NCBI GenBank assembly: GCA_946965045.2 | Contig: OX337240.1 | Span: forward strand, 1,116,001-1,180,000 | Source of the DNA: Epithemia pelagica | Taxonomy: Eukaryota; Bacillariophyta; Bacillariophyceae; Surirellales; Surirellaceae | Direction of reading: 5' to 3' | DNA: 64,000 nt | Shown: positions 54,396-63,962 of the stretch, piece by piece | How the letters are laid out: each line of letters starts with the position of its first letter | Position numbering within the stretch: position 1 is the first letter of the stretch | Notes under the pieces: model-generated | Databases searched by the model: none | Told to the model about the DNA's origin: nothing | What the model saw: only the letters and a program-made list of their open reading frames with translations | Made by a program: the position numbers and the translations under genes

Positions 54396-55324
54396 AAGCA
54401 ACACGGATTGACAACGATCCAAAGACACAGGTTGTGGAGCAATGTTTTCCTGGTCTGAATAAGCGCTTCGACCTACTCCAGAACGACCTACAGCGTTTGT
54501 TCAATGCCACAGAGGAGTCCAACAGCCGAATGGAGGAATATCGACTGGATGTGAACAAGGCATTCACGAGTTTGGAGAAGAACTTGAAGAGTCTGCGAAA
54601 AGGAGACAATTTGCTTTAGTCTCTGCGTTGAGTGATTACTTCCGAAAAGGCATTACTCAACAAGCAGATGATTTGGGAATGCATGCAACACGCGTCTCGG
54701 AGAACACGAACACGGCGGCAGATGGTGACGCTGAGAGTCCAGTGCTACCTGGTCAGCAACCAACAGAGAAGAACGATGAATTCTTCGCGACTCCAGTTGT
54801 CTATGCGACTCCTGTTAACAGAGAGAGAGAGAAGACAGTCTGCCTGCATTACCTGTAACACAATCCCCTGCTCGCACACCTGAGAACAACACACCTACAA
54901 TCCAAGAGAGCGAGAGTTCGTCAGAGATGGCTGATTTGTCTAACAAAATTCTGTCTTTTCGATTTATTGGCAATACTGCCTTGCTATCCCTGTCCGATGT
55001 GTACTCAGACTTTTTGGCATCGGTGAATGGACGAACCAACCAGTACTTGGAGGATTCTATGGTCTTGAACAACGATACAAGTCGAAATGGAGATCGGGGT
55101 ACTCGGCACCGGAGCAGAATTTCTTTTCCAGGACGCAAAGTTTGTTGAAAGGACTATGTGACAAAGTGAACTGCTCCTATGGTGAATGGAATGACGACAT
55201 CAAGTCACAGTGTGAGGAATGGGACCCATTGATTAAGAAGAAAGGGATCGCAGGGACTCTAAGATTCTTGCAAGGCACTGGAGATATTGGCAAAAAGGGA
55301 CAACGCAAACGAAACGAAGCGTAG
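54377..55324 (+). pseudogene. Crypton second ORF with GCR1_C-like DNA-binding domain, frameshifted
   Basis: Starts at ATG 54377 after a pyrimidine-rich leader. The first 80 codons form a coiled coil (LVKATRIDNDPKTQVVEQCF, RMEEYRLDVNKAFTSLEKNL). The frame then shifts near 54600, again at a GA-repeat near 54825, and again near 55065. The last part reads LSLSDVYSDFLASVNGR, RYKSKWRSGYSAPEQNFFSR and TQSLLKGLCDKV. This matches the GCR1_C pattern (LWxEYxxG...YxxKWR...FSRRKxI), a helix-turn-helix-like DNA-binding domain commonly joined to Crypton recombinases. The protein cannot be made as one piece without frameshifting. Confidence 0.62.
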
Positions 55325-55357
55325 TATCATAGAAAAGGAAGTCGCCTGGTTATCCAG

Positions 55358-56200
55358 GTGGGTGGTTGGTGGGTTAATTTTTGTCTAGAACTACGCTGTT
55401 ACCCTATATCTTATTTTCACTCCGTTTTGTTAGTGGTAAACAATGATGGATATCTACAGTGTTCCTGTGGTTACATGCACAGGCACGGGATCCCCTGTCG
55501 TCATCTATTTGCGATTGAACCAGAATATGACACTTCAGACATCGATGTGCGATGGCATCTTGCATATGGTTATTATGCCCATTCTAATGGATTTTCCTCC
55601 CTTACAGAGGCATAAGCTGATTTCCAGGAAATGAATCAGATTGGGCTTCGTTTGAAAACAGACATCTCCACAGAAGAAGACTATCCTTATATCTGGTCAG
55701 GCACCAAATATACTATTGACAACATCCTAGAAATTGCAAACAGTCCAGTTCCTCTATGCTGGAACTATACTGTCTCGGAATATCCAACTCAGTATCAGCC
55801 AATAGAAAGAGATCGTACAGGAAAAGAAGTAGAAGATATAGATGACACTGAGTTTCCTTTCACACAAGAGACTACAATGGAGGAGGAGATCGTCGACTCT
55901 GATAAAGTGGACTGCAATGAGTATCAGTTTCAAATGCCATTATCCGACGAGGTAAAGCAGTCAGCTTTGATAACCTTTTTCAAGGATATGCTTCCCTTGT
56001 TCAACTGCCGCTCATCTCGGAAACATCTTATGACAATTCTAAGTGAAGCGCGACAAAACCAATCCCGTGAATTAGGAAGAAAACGCAGACGTGTACTTGA
56101 GGGCAACAGGACGACAAATGAAATAGACCAATTTATTTCAAGCAATATCGACTTCGACAATTCTCGAAGTTCATATCAACAAACTTACTACAGAAACTGA
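55358..56200 (+). pseudogene. Remnant of a SWIM zinc-finger transposase (MULE- or Zisupton-like)
   Basis: Two frames separated by stops near 55616-55630. The first contains NNDGYLQCSCGYMHRHGIPCRHLFAI, a SWIM zinc finger (C-x-C...C-x-H), and then a WHLAYGYYA segment typical of the end of MULE/FAR1 or Zisupton transposases. The second (55631-56200, 189 aa) is a Ser/Glu-rich tail with a KRRR nuclear-signal-like patch (RELGRKRRRVLEG). No DDE core is found upstream, where the Crypton lies, so this is a 3' fragment. Confidence 0.6.
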
Positions 56201-56238
56201 TAATGATGTGATTAGAAACATGAATTTTTGTGTGTCAT

Positions 56239-57633
56239 TTATACTTGTTTGAGGTAGTCACGAATACATTCTTCAATTGGAGTCAAGCCCAGATCATTAT
56301 TGTTTTTCCCCACAACTGACGTTTTCATATACAAGGAAAGAACAAAGACGTCTGAATCAACAACTTTTTTTGAAACACAATGGTATTCTTGAGGGTTGAA
56401 AATCAGGATGTCCAGATTTTGAAGAGCAACTTTGTGACCAAGTTCAGGAAAGACAAAGTAGCATAAGACTTCTTCGTTTTGACAAACAGATTCTTCAGGA
56501 CTCATTGCAACGACAACGGAGTACCCATAGTCTTGGTCTTTGTGAGCTGCTAGGAAAACATTCCGTCCAAAGGATATAGCACTGAAGAAGGTAGATTTCT
56601 TTCCATCGACTCCCAAAGTCGGGATGTCTTGAATCTTATTGAAATTCGAAAAGCCAAAAATGTAGGACCAGTCCGCCCAAGCATAGAACTCCTCTTCGAT
56701 CTGCTTGACAAACCTGACCATCGTTTTCAAGTCTTTCTTGCTCATCAAATGTAACTTGGATGGAACAATTCCTTTCCCACCTTGGTTTGCCGTCATTCCA
56801 ACTGTTACATACGATGATTTGTTTGAATCTTGTGCCACAAATCGTTTTTTGCCTCTCTGTTGGAACTTTACCTGACTCTCAAGTTTCCAGAGAACCTTGA
56901 TGACTTTGTCTTCGAAAGCAAAGGTGGTAAGGTTCTTGTTTCTCGGAGTTTTGAGGAAGACGGGAAGCTCAGCTTTTTGTGGACGAAATATGGCCCCACC
57001 TTGTCCCACATCAGTTGTTAGAAACAATGACAATGAAATTAAGTCCAACTGAGAAGATGTTTGATTGTTGGAAACAAACAAAGGCTCGGACGCGACATCT
57101 TTGAAAACACAGCATTTTTTGTCAAGAACTTGTGCAGACAGTGTGTGTTCACTTGAGGCATTGTCAACATTCTTCAATTCCAACTGCTTCTTTGATTTGT
57201 TATTCCGATGCTGTCGCTGAGTTTTAGATCTTGCCTTGGAGCATCCATGCAATATAACCTTTCCAACTTGTGTTCGTTGTGAAGAAGGCTTGTTAGACTT
57301 GAACGTATGTATGATGTTGGTGATAGAGCAATCGTTGTTTTTGTAGCTGTGCTTGCTCAGGTTTTGGATCAACTTTGAAGCAGTTTTCTTCTTTGTAGTG
57401 TGCGATGAATTCAGTCCCCTCCTATGGATAGAAGATCTATCCAAGCACAAGGCGGTGAGACCCTTGTCATTTGATGCATGACACATGCTTGAAGAGCATG
57501 TTGGGTCTGATCGGCCACCCTTGAGAACTTTTGCGTCGCCACATGATTCCATCTTTTCTGCCAGTCCCGCCCAATGGAAAGAAGATCTATCCACGGACAA
57601 GGCGGTGCGACCCTTGCCATTGGAATGGCACAT
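56239..57633 (-). CDS. Orphan 2OG-Fe(II) oxygenase-like protein with TET/JBP-like features
   Basis: 464 aa. The first 75 residues contain two copies of an MCHxxxxKGxTALxxDRSSxHxxGL unit, echoed at DNA level by direct repeats. A basic Ser/Lys-rich region follows (nuclear-like). The catalytic-looking domain is C-terminal: GKKSTFFSAISFGRNVFLAAHKDQDYGYSVVVAM has His364-x-Asp366, and FNPQEYHCVS has His418, giving the H-x-D...H iron triad. The downstream strand (DVFVLSLYMKTS) has Lys where Arg often binds 2-oxoglutarate. Spacing and the short core resemble the TET/JBP-like oxygenases carried by some fungal and algal transposons. It sits between a SWIM transposase remnant and a TIR element. The TET/JBP link is inference; the H-x-D...H motif is seen. 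Confidence 0.55.
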   Translation of the reverse strand: MCHSNGKGRTALSVDRSSFHWAGLAEKMESCGDAKVLKGGRSDPTCSSSMCHASNDKGLTALCLDRSSIHRRGLNSSHTTKKKTASKLIQNLSKHSYKNNDCSITNIIHTFKSNKPSSQRTQVGKVILHGCSKARSKTQRQHRNNKSKKQLELKNVDNASSEHTLSAQVLDKKCCVFKDVASEPLFVSNNQTSSQLDLISLSLFLTTDVGQGGAIFRPQKAELPVFLKTPRNKNLTTFAFEDKVIKVLWKLESQVKFQQRGKKRFVAQDSNKSSYVTVGMTANQGGKGIVPSKLHLMSKKDLKTMVRFVKQIEEEFYAWADWSYIFGFSNFNKIQDIPTLGVDGKKSTFFSAISFGRNVFLAAHKDQDYGYSVVVAMSPEESVCQNEEVLCYFVFPELGHKVALQNLDILIFNPQEYHCVSKKVVDSDVFVLSLYMKTSVVGKNNNDLGLTPIEECIRDYLKQV

Positions 57634-57660
57634 ACCCCCTAGCGGGGGTGAGTCATGAGG
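57405..57660. repeat. Direct repeats of about 130-150 bp over the 2OG gene start
   Basis: 57405-57530 and 57540-57660 share AGAAGATCTATCCA, ACAAGGCGGTG, GACCCTTG and CAT blocks. A third partial copy is at 59065-59130 (TCTGATCGGCCACCCTT). They create the duplicated peptide unit at the 2OG protein N-terminus. 57632-57648 holds a near-palindrome CCCCCTAGCGGGGG. Confidence 0.65.
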
Positions 57661-57786
57661 ATTAGTGACCGGAATTTGATGAGCATTCTCTTACTCACCC
57701 CCAAGGCGCGACCTCTGCGCTCTCGACTTTGACACAAACCTCCCAACCACCACCTGCACTCATCACGGCAATGGAGGTGCCAAACC

Positions 57787-58083
57787 ATGTTTGACATCCC
57801 TACAATGTCTTCTTCATCGCACAAACGCCTTCGCAGTTCCCTGGAAGACATAAGGAAGGCCTATGCTTCTCGGGGCACAGTGGATCACCATGCCTCCGAA
57901 GCAAAACAAGAATCAAGCGTCTCTATCGCCGAAATGGAATGGCTCCCTTCATTAAGAATGAATGTCTCTGATGGCCAACCTGATGCAGTCCAGCCTACCC
58001 CGGTCCCTCCTTTCATCACCCCTTTCGCGAAGCATGGCCCTTTATCAGTCGGATGCAAGTCTCTTTTTGTCAATAACAACTGA
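57787..58083 (+). CDS. Short hypothetical frame inside the TIR element
   Basis: 98 aa, starting MFDIPTMSSSSHKRLRSS. Polar with a C-terminal hydrophobic patch; no family recognised. It could be the 5' exon of a captured gene fragment. Low support. Confidence 0.25.
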   Translation: MFDIPTMSSSSHKRLRSSLEDIRKAYASRGTVDHHASEAKQESSVSIAEMEWLPSLRMNVSDGQPDAVQPTPVPPFITPFAKHGPLSVGCKSLFVNNN

Positions 58084-58390
58084 CGGCCTTGCAAGGTGCG
58101 GCTGTAGCATAAGGGCATGTCTCTGCTTGCAGTCATATTCTTTTATTTTCTATACCAAACACAGAAAAGCTGTAGGGGCATTCTTAGTATTAACTTCGGT
58201 ATGCTGTGATGAATGAAAAAGTGCAACGGGAGCCCTGATCTTTGCACGACTGTTTTGTCGGTAGAACCTCTCAAGTTTGTTTTCACCGCGGCATCGCTTT
58301 TAACTGATGCATCATCCTTAATGCTGTCCTCATCGTCTAATGGTGGAGGTTTGTGATGTGGTTCCACCTTTTCCGTGTCTCCATCCTCCG

Positions 58391-58961
58391 TCACAGACTT
58401 TTTGCTATCATCTTGTTGTTGAACAGTCTTGGACTCTGTCTGTTCCGTGGAATCGGAACCAGTGGTTTCGTTTTGTCCATGGCAGTGTTAGCCTCTGCTT
58501 GTTTAGTTCTGTCCTCTTCTGCTGAAGTCATTTTAGTATCGTCTTTGACTCTTCTTGTTTGTGTAATCTGTTGTAGTCTTTTTCGTTTTGTCTTCAGCAG
58601 TCTTTGCCTCAACCGCCTTTGCTGTGTCTTCAATTGTGGTCTCTATGGTGTCGTCTTCGACAGTCCGTGACTTAACCACCTTTGTCGTGTCTTCAGTCGG
58701 TCTCTTTTTGGTTTCATTTTCGGCGGTCTTTAACTCAACCGCATTTGTTGTGTCTTCAGTCCGTGGTGTTGTTGTGGCTATTGCGGGGGGCTCGTGGAAG
58801 GTGCTCCCATGCAAGCGGCGGGTCTGTAGGTTCCTGTAAGGGATGGGACATAAGTTGGACGTCTTGGAAGGAGGGGCGAAGGTTCGTGGATGATGATATG
58901 ACGACGACCAAGTTTGCTCCGTAGTGGGTGTGTGGTGGGTGTTTGTTGTTTGTGTCAACAA
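58391..58961 (-). pseudogene. Thr/Glu/Lys-repeat protein frames inside the TIR element
   Basis: From 58961 (minus) 142 codons carry four or more degenerate copies of an EDTTKAVEAKTAEDxTKK-like unit of about 16-17 residues. The pattern continues in another frame to 58391 (MTSAEEDRTKQAEANTAMDK), so a frameshift has broken a longer repeat protein. At DNA level it is a degenerate minisatellite of about 50 bp (58500-58770). Confidence 0.35.
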
Positions 58962-59282
58962 TGGGAAATCGCCGATTTTTGAAGGTCGCGCCTTGGGGGT
59001 GAGTTACAGTTTGCACACCAAAAGCACGACACACATGCGACCCGACCACTCACCCCTACTTGGGGGTAGAATGGCACACACTCATAGAGTGTGCTGGTTC
59101 TGATCGGCCACCCTTAAGAACTTTTTTGGCAACAGACATTTAGAAGAAGACCACAACAGACTTGAGCAGGAGTAAACTTTTCTTTTAATCTGGAAGAACA
59201 ATGTGCAGCAAAAAATGTAAGCAAGGAGGTAAGCAAGGAGTTGGAGCAATATACATGACATCCATTCAAACAACAACCCAAC

Positions 59283-60018
59283 TTACCAATGTAGAGTTAT
59301 GCTTGTTCAAAGATGGACACTCCCAAGAGACAAAAAAGTCGTACCACTCCACTCAATCCAGTACAACTTTTTCTGTAGCAATGCGCCAGAATGCGGTCTA
59401 CAACCGTTGTAGCGGGTTAGAGACGGTTCTAATGCACAAGAGTAGACTCCAATCTGACTTACCAATGTAGAGTTATGCTTGTTCAAAGATGGACACTCCC
59501 AAGAGACAAAAAAGTCGTGCCACTCCACTCAATCCAGTACAACTTTTTCTGTAGCAATGCGCCAGAATGCGGTCTACAACCGTTGTAGCGGGTTAGAGAC
59601 GGTTCTAATGCACAAGAGTAGACTCCAATCTGACTTACCAATGTAGAGTTATGCTTGTTCAAAGATGGACACTCCCAAGAGACAAAAAAGTCGTACCACT
59701 CCACTCAATCCAGTACAACTTTTTCTGTAGCAATGCGCCAGAGTGCGGTCTACAACCGTTGTAGCGGGTTAGAGACGGTTCTAATGCACAAGAGTAGACT
59801 CCAATCTGACTTACCAATGTAGAGTTATGCTTGTTCAAAGATGGACACTCCCAAGAGACAAAAAAGTCGTACCACTCCACTCAATCCAGTACAACTTTTT
59901 CTGTAGCAATGCGCCAGAATGCGGTCTACAACCGTTGTAGCGGGTTAGAGACGGTTCTAATGCACAAGAGTAGACTCCAATCTGACTTACCAATGTAGAG
60001 TTATGCTTGTTCAAAGAT
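59283..60018. repeat. 176-bp tandem array, about 4.2 copies
   Basis: Four near-identical copies with a constant 176-bp period (for example GATGGACACTCCCAAGAGAC at about 59311, 59487, 59663, 59839). Copies differ by single bases (AGTCGTACC or AGTCGTGCC; CCAGAATGC or CCAGAGTGC). 176 is not a multiple of 3, so it is not a coding repeat. It is satellite-like. Confidence 0.95.
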
Positions 60019-60314
60019 GAGGGATGGGTCAATGGTTTTTTGTTGTTGGTTGTGCTTCGTGCAGACTGTGTAGTGTGCTTGTTGTTTTGGAGTGTGTGAG
60101 AGAAGAACTAGCGAGTTGGTCAGTGGTGCTTCAACGGTCAAAATTAGCGAGCATGTCATTCTAGGGAGTTAAATTACAGGTAAAGGGAATTTCTAGCAAG
60201 GAAATCGGAAAAAGAAAATTTTGTTGTCTGTGTCCACTTGGGAACCTATGGAAGTGGCACAGACAAAAAACAGCTAAGCAGTGGACACTGATACCGAGGG
60301 ATATCTGCTAGGTA

Positions 60315-60366
60315 CAAAGTTCCATATAACGTATAGTCCTACTAGGTACGTAGGAGTGGAACTTTG
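60315..60366. repeat. Nested inverted repeat
   Basis: Outer arms CAAAGTTCCA (60315-60324) and TGGAACTTTG (60357-60366), inner arms CCTAC (60338) and GTAGG (60350). It could form a cruciform or be the tip of a MITE. Confidence 0.6.
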
Positions 60367-61026
60367 ACGTAGGAACCCTCTGCAAAAGTGTATTGGGAAC
60401 GATCCTGTGTGTTCGTGTGTGTTCTGATATGGATTGGGTAAGTGGCAAGGCAGGCGATCTTGGAGCTGGGAAAAGCGTTAAAAAAGACGCACGTGCGATA
60501 ATTTGGCTCGAGGCAGTTTAGCGGATTGGGATATTTTGGGCGCGTATCCTGCGTGATCCACCGTGGGACACCCCCCCCCCCCTTATCCTAGGATAACGCC
60601 TAGTTATCGTCCCGACATTCGTCGCCTTGTTCCATTTTGTGAATAAATGGGTTTTAATGCTGGTCCAAGCTTTCCCATTCTTGTCCCGCTCGAACTCCCT
60701 AGGTCCGACCAGGGAGAGGTAGAGTGCGGTACCCCTATATGGATCCCGCCATACGTGTCGCCACGTTCCATTCCCGGTTCGCGTTCTTGACACTGCGACA
60801 TGAATCTTCCGCCATCTGGCTGTTCCTCTGAATAAATCCCGCCAACAGGTCGCATATTGGCGGATACATGGTCGCATATTGGCGAATATGCATCGCCTAC
60901 ATATGCTGCTACGCATCTAGTTTTCTAGTCATAATTTTGGTCTAGCCACTTGTTGCACGCCGTATACACCGTGTTGTAGCGTGAAGTGGCAAGATTTATA
61001 CAGTTTATCAGACCAAAATGCTGCAG

Positions 61027-61105
61027 CCGCAGTAGTTTAGTTGGTTTATGTACGCTGTTGGCATGGAAGGTCTGGGGTTCAAATCCCCATGATTTATCGG
61101 ACGAC
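61027..61105 (+). other. tRNA-like sequence with A and B boxes (possible tRNA-derived SINE)
   Basis: TAGTTTAGTTGG fits a Pol III A box and GGGGTTCAAATCCCC a B box with a 5-bp T-arm. Between them, TTGGCAT could be an anticodon loop (GGC, Ala). The acceptor and anticodon stems do not pair well, so a functional tRNA is unlikely. Confidence 0.35.
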
Positions 61106-61720
61106 CGGCCGTTGGACCCTGTATCGGGACCCACCTCTCCGATGGTAGATCAAAATGACCAGATAGTGCATCGGCGTCCGACTGTCCCCTAACTATATTC
61201 CAATTCTAACCAGGTCCATGCTGCCTCGGATATTCTAAATGCTAAGGTGCTCCGTGTGCACCATGTGAGAACTCTGTCGAGTTTTGCTCTCTGCCTTTTG
61301 CCCGTACTGGTAGCGGCTGATCACCGCTTGGGAGTGTTCGCGCTAAGCTACTCGTCACGGTATGCTTGCGGCACTACTTATAGTTCACACTCGTGATGTG
61401 TGACCCATGGCACTCTCCCACGTGACGGGGAGCACTCGCTTAAGTGAGCGATTGTTTTGGTAATCTTTTCTCCATACATGAAAATATAGATACCTCCTTT
61501 TGCACTGTGCCGACGCACACGTCCTAAGTATTTGTTCTCTGCCGACTGCAGCGCAAACGCAAGTCGACACTACTTGTGCACCTTAATTCCAGGTAGAATC
61601 GCGAAATCTGCGATCTGCATCACCTTTTGGCAATGCCTCCACACTTCTGTGTTTTTTGCCTGTGTTTTGCTCTGAACCTCTCCTGCTTCTGTCTCTCTTG
61701 CTTTCCTTTTGCCTTCCACC

Positions 61721-61816
61721 ATGTCTTCATCCACTGCCCCTGAAAATCCCAAGGAAGATTTCAAGGCTGCCGTTAAACGCTGTGGATACAATGATGCCAC
61801 CGTTACCTACATCTAA
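61721..61816 (+). pseudogene. Fragment resembling a copia gag N-terminus
   Basis: A 31-codon frame, starting MSSSTAPENPKEDFKAAVKR and ending at TAA, resembles Gag starts of diatom copia elements. It is followed by non-coding AT-rich DNA. Too short to be sure. Confidence 0.25.
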
Positions 61817-62531
61817 GGAGGGAAATGGGCCCTGGCGCTTGATTTCCACCCCCAAAAGCGAATTTCTAGAAAAAATTCGCCGAATTAAAATTTTTTATGC
61901 GCAGTTTATTTTTATATGCGCAGTTTTTAACTATAATCCTGCTTTCCCAACTAAATCTGCAAATCTAGGTCTAACAATGCACATTTCTCTAGCTAGTTCT
62001 AGAGATCGAGCTGACTATCACGCGCATGCAACAATTTTAATGCGCACAAGCCCGCGATCAAACCACGAATAATGCGCGCCACACTCCGATAATGCGCACT
62101 ACAACTATCTGGCGCGCTCGACCCCCCCGAGACGCGCATGACGCAACCCTCATGCGCAAGCGTCTGTCCCCTCACCTTTGAATCACGAATTTCCACTCCC
62201 ACCACATCACACAGTAGCTGCCAGAAAGACTGACGCACATGGATGTCCCAAAGAATGTCTCAGATGGATCCTCCTTCCCAATCACCCAAACCGCGGGGAT
62301 TACCAACTCGACACTCTGATCCATCGAACAAAACCGAACAACTTAGCATACTAGTCATTCAACAATCAACGACCACAAGAATCGATGCTCATTCATCTCC
62401 CTCCACCTCCACCCAACACACCACGACAAACAACAACAGCAGCAGCAGCAACAACAGCAATCGATCACCCAACGCTATCGAGATTCCCCTGTTCAATCCC
62501 ATTATCTATCCAGCTTCTTTCATCAACCTAA

Positions 62532-63420
62532 CAGCTCTGCCATTCCAATCACGCTACAATTAAAGCGGCTTGGGGCATCTGTCTGATTGTTGCTTGGTTC
62601 CTTTTCAGCCACCTTTTTGTTGCTTGCTTTCTCTCTGCCGAGATTCCCTTTTCAATCCTTTCACCTATCCAACTTCTTTCACCAACCTAACAGCTCTGCC
62701 ATTCCAATCACGCTACAATTAAAGCGGCTTGGGGCATCTGTCTGATTGTTGCTTGGTTCCTTTTCAGCCACCTTTTTTTGCTTGCTTCCTCTTCAGCCAC
62801 CTTCACTCCAAAACCGCTGCACCAGAAGAAGAGGAAGAGGAACTCAAGCACGGCCAGAGCATTCGAGACATTGACACTTGCACTATCTTGCAGCTCTGCC
62901 ATTCCAATCACGCTACAACTAAAGCGGCTTGGGGCATCTGTCTGATTGTTGCTTGCTTCTTTTCAACCACGACCTTCACTCCAAAACCGCTACAACAGGA
63001 AAACAAGAAGAAGAGGAACCCAAGAAGAAGAACGACCACCAGAGCATTCGAAATATTGTCGACATTTGTCCTATCTTTGACACTTGCACTATCTTGCAGC
63101 TCTGCCATTCCAATCACGCTACAACTAAAGCGGCTTGGGGCATCTGTCTGATTGTTGCTTGCTTCTTTTCAACCACGACCTTCACTCCAAAACTGCTACA
63201 ACAGGAAAACAAGAAGAAGAGGAACCCAAGAAGAAGAACGACCACCAGAGCATTCGAAATATTGTCGACATTTTTCCTATCTTTGACACTTGCACTATCT
63301 TGCAGCTCTGCCATTCCAATCACCACGCTACAATTAAAGCGGCTTGGGGCATCTGTCTGATTGTTGCTTGTTTCACTCAGCTCTGTCCTTCATTCCAATC
63401 ACGCTATTACAATTAAAGCG
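62532..63420. repeat. Tandem array of about 160-206-bp units
   Basis: The block AGCTCTGCCATTCCAATCAC followed by GCTACAA(C/T)TAAAGCGGCTTGGGGCATC starts at 62532, 62692, 62892, 63098 and 63304, with a partial copy at 63379. Spacing is 160, 200, 206, 206 and 75 bp. The 62892 and 63098 units are closest. Both strands have open frames across it, but the periods 200 and 206 change frame, so coding is unlikely. Confidence 0.85.
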
Positions 63421-63545
63421 GTTTCGGGCTATCTGTTAGATTGTTTATCAAGAACCCTCCTGTCCTCGTGATACTCCGACTTGAATAGAACAGACCCAAA
63501 GCAAGCAGTGTGACACGGTGGTAGCCAGTTGCTTCTGTTCTATTC

Positions 63546-63962
63546 TTGTCGCGAGATTGCTTGGACAACCAACCAACCCCTGGTTTTGGAGTAGCAAATT
63601 CTGGCACCGATTCATCTTCGTCATCTACTTTGCTAACAACAGGGCCTGATCAGGCGATGGAAACTCCTCTACAAGACGATATTCAAAATCAGTTGGCACA
63701 GGAAACACAGACAACAACAGTACACCATAATCAATCATCTTGCCCGACAAGTACGATTGTAACATCCACTACACACAAAGGTTCTGTCGAAAAGGACAAG
63801 AATAAGAAGCAAAAGCCGAAGAAAAAGCCTGAGGTGGTATCGGAGAAGTTCTTTGATACATTTGTTCGGAAGGTGGCATGGCGTTATGTCAAGTATTTCT
63901 CCATGTCCGAAGATACTAAGGCAGATCCGAATGGTCTTTGGGGGAAGTATGGCAAAACATAG
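63546..63962 (+). CDS. Hypothetical protein, basic linker then WRYVKYF motif
   Basis: 138 aa. The N-terminus is Ser/Thr/Gln-rich, then comes a Lys-rich patch (KDKNKKQKPKKKPE), then EKFFDTFVRKVAWRYVKYFSMSEDTKADPNGLWGKYGKT and TAG 63960-63962. The same frame reads on after the stop (FTEHYFKGKGIT) to the window end. It may be the start of a transposon-type ORF carrying one stop, or a small real gene. The family is not recognised. Confidence 0.35.
   Translation: MSRDCLDNQPTPGFGVANSGTDSSSSSTLLTTGPDQAMETPLQDDIQNQLAQETQTTTVHHNQSSCPTSTIVTSTTHKGSVEKDKNKKQKPKKKPEVVSEKFFDTFVRKVAWRYVKYFSMSEDTKADPNGLWGKYGKT

Larger units (their letters stand above)
57693..59004. mobile_element. 1.3-kb element with 22-bp terminal inverted repeats
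   Basis: ACTCACCCCCAAGGCGCGACCT at 57693-57714 is the exact reverse complement of 58983-59004 over at least 21 bp. No transposase is seen inside, so it would be non-autonomous. A clear target duplication is not evident. Short CTCACCCC motifs also lie just outside both ends in the opposite sense (57642-57650, 59047-59054). Confidence 0.5.
60019..62531. other. Gene-poor repeat-rich region
   Basis: No convincing protein gene in 2.5 kb. It holds a nested hairpin (60315-60366), a poly-C run (60571-60582), a tRNA-like sequence (about 61027), a gag-like fragment (61721) and GCGC-rich text around 62020-62170 (many CGCG/GCGCGC and TGCGCA motifs). A 132-codon minus frame at 60518-60916 and others nearby lack motifs. 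The 107-codon plus frame 62243-62563 is low-complexity. Confidence 0.45.

Noticed and set aside
57632-57650. CCCCCTAGCGGGGG hairpin as a transcription terminator
   Set aside because: The context is eukaryotic and the sequence belongs to a dispersed repeat, so an intrinsic terminator is not expected.
59283-60018. CRISPR-like array
   Set aside because: Whole 176-bp units are repeated without unique spacers, in a eukaryotic genome.
59307-60032. Repeated 73-codon minus frames in the 176-bp array
   Set aside because: Each copy ends at the same place in the unit and the period is not a multiple of three; they are by-products of the satellite.
62708-63360. Frames on both strands in the 200-bp array
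   Set aside because: They follow the repeat units and change frame between units.
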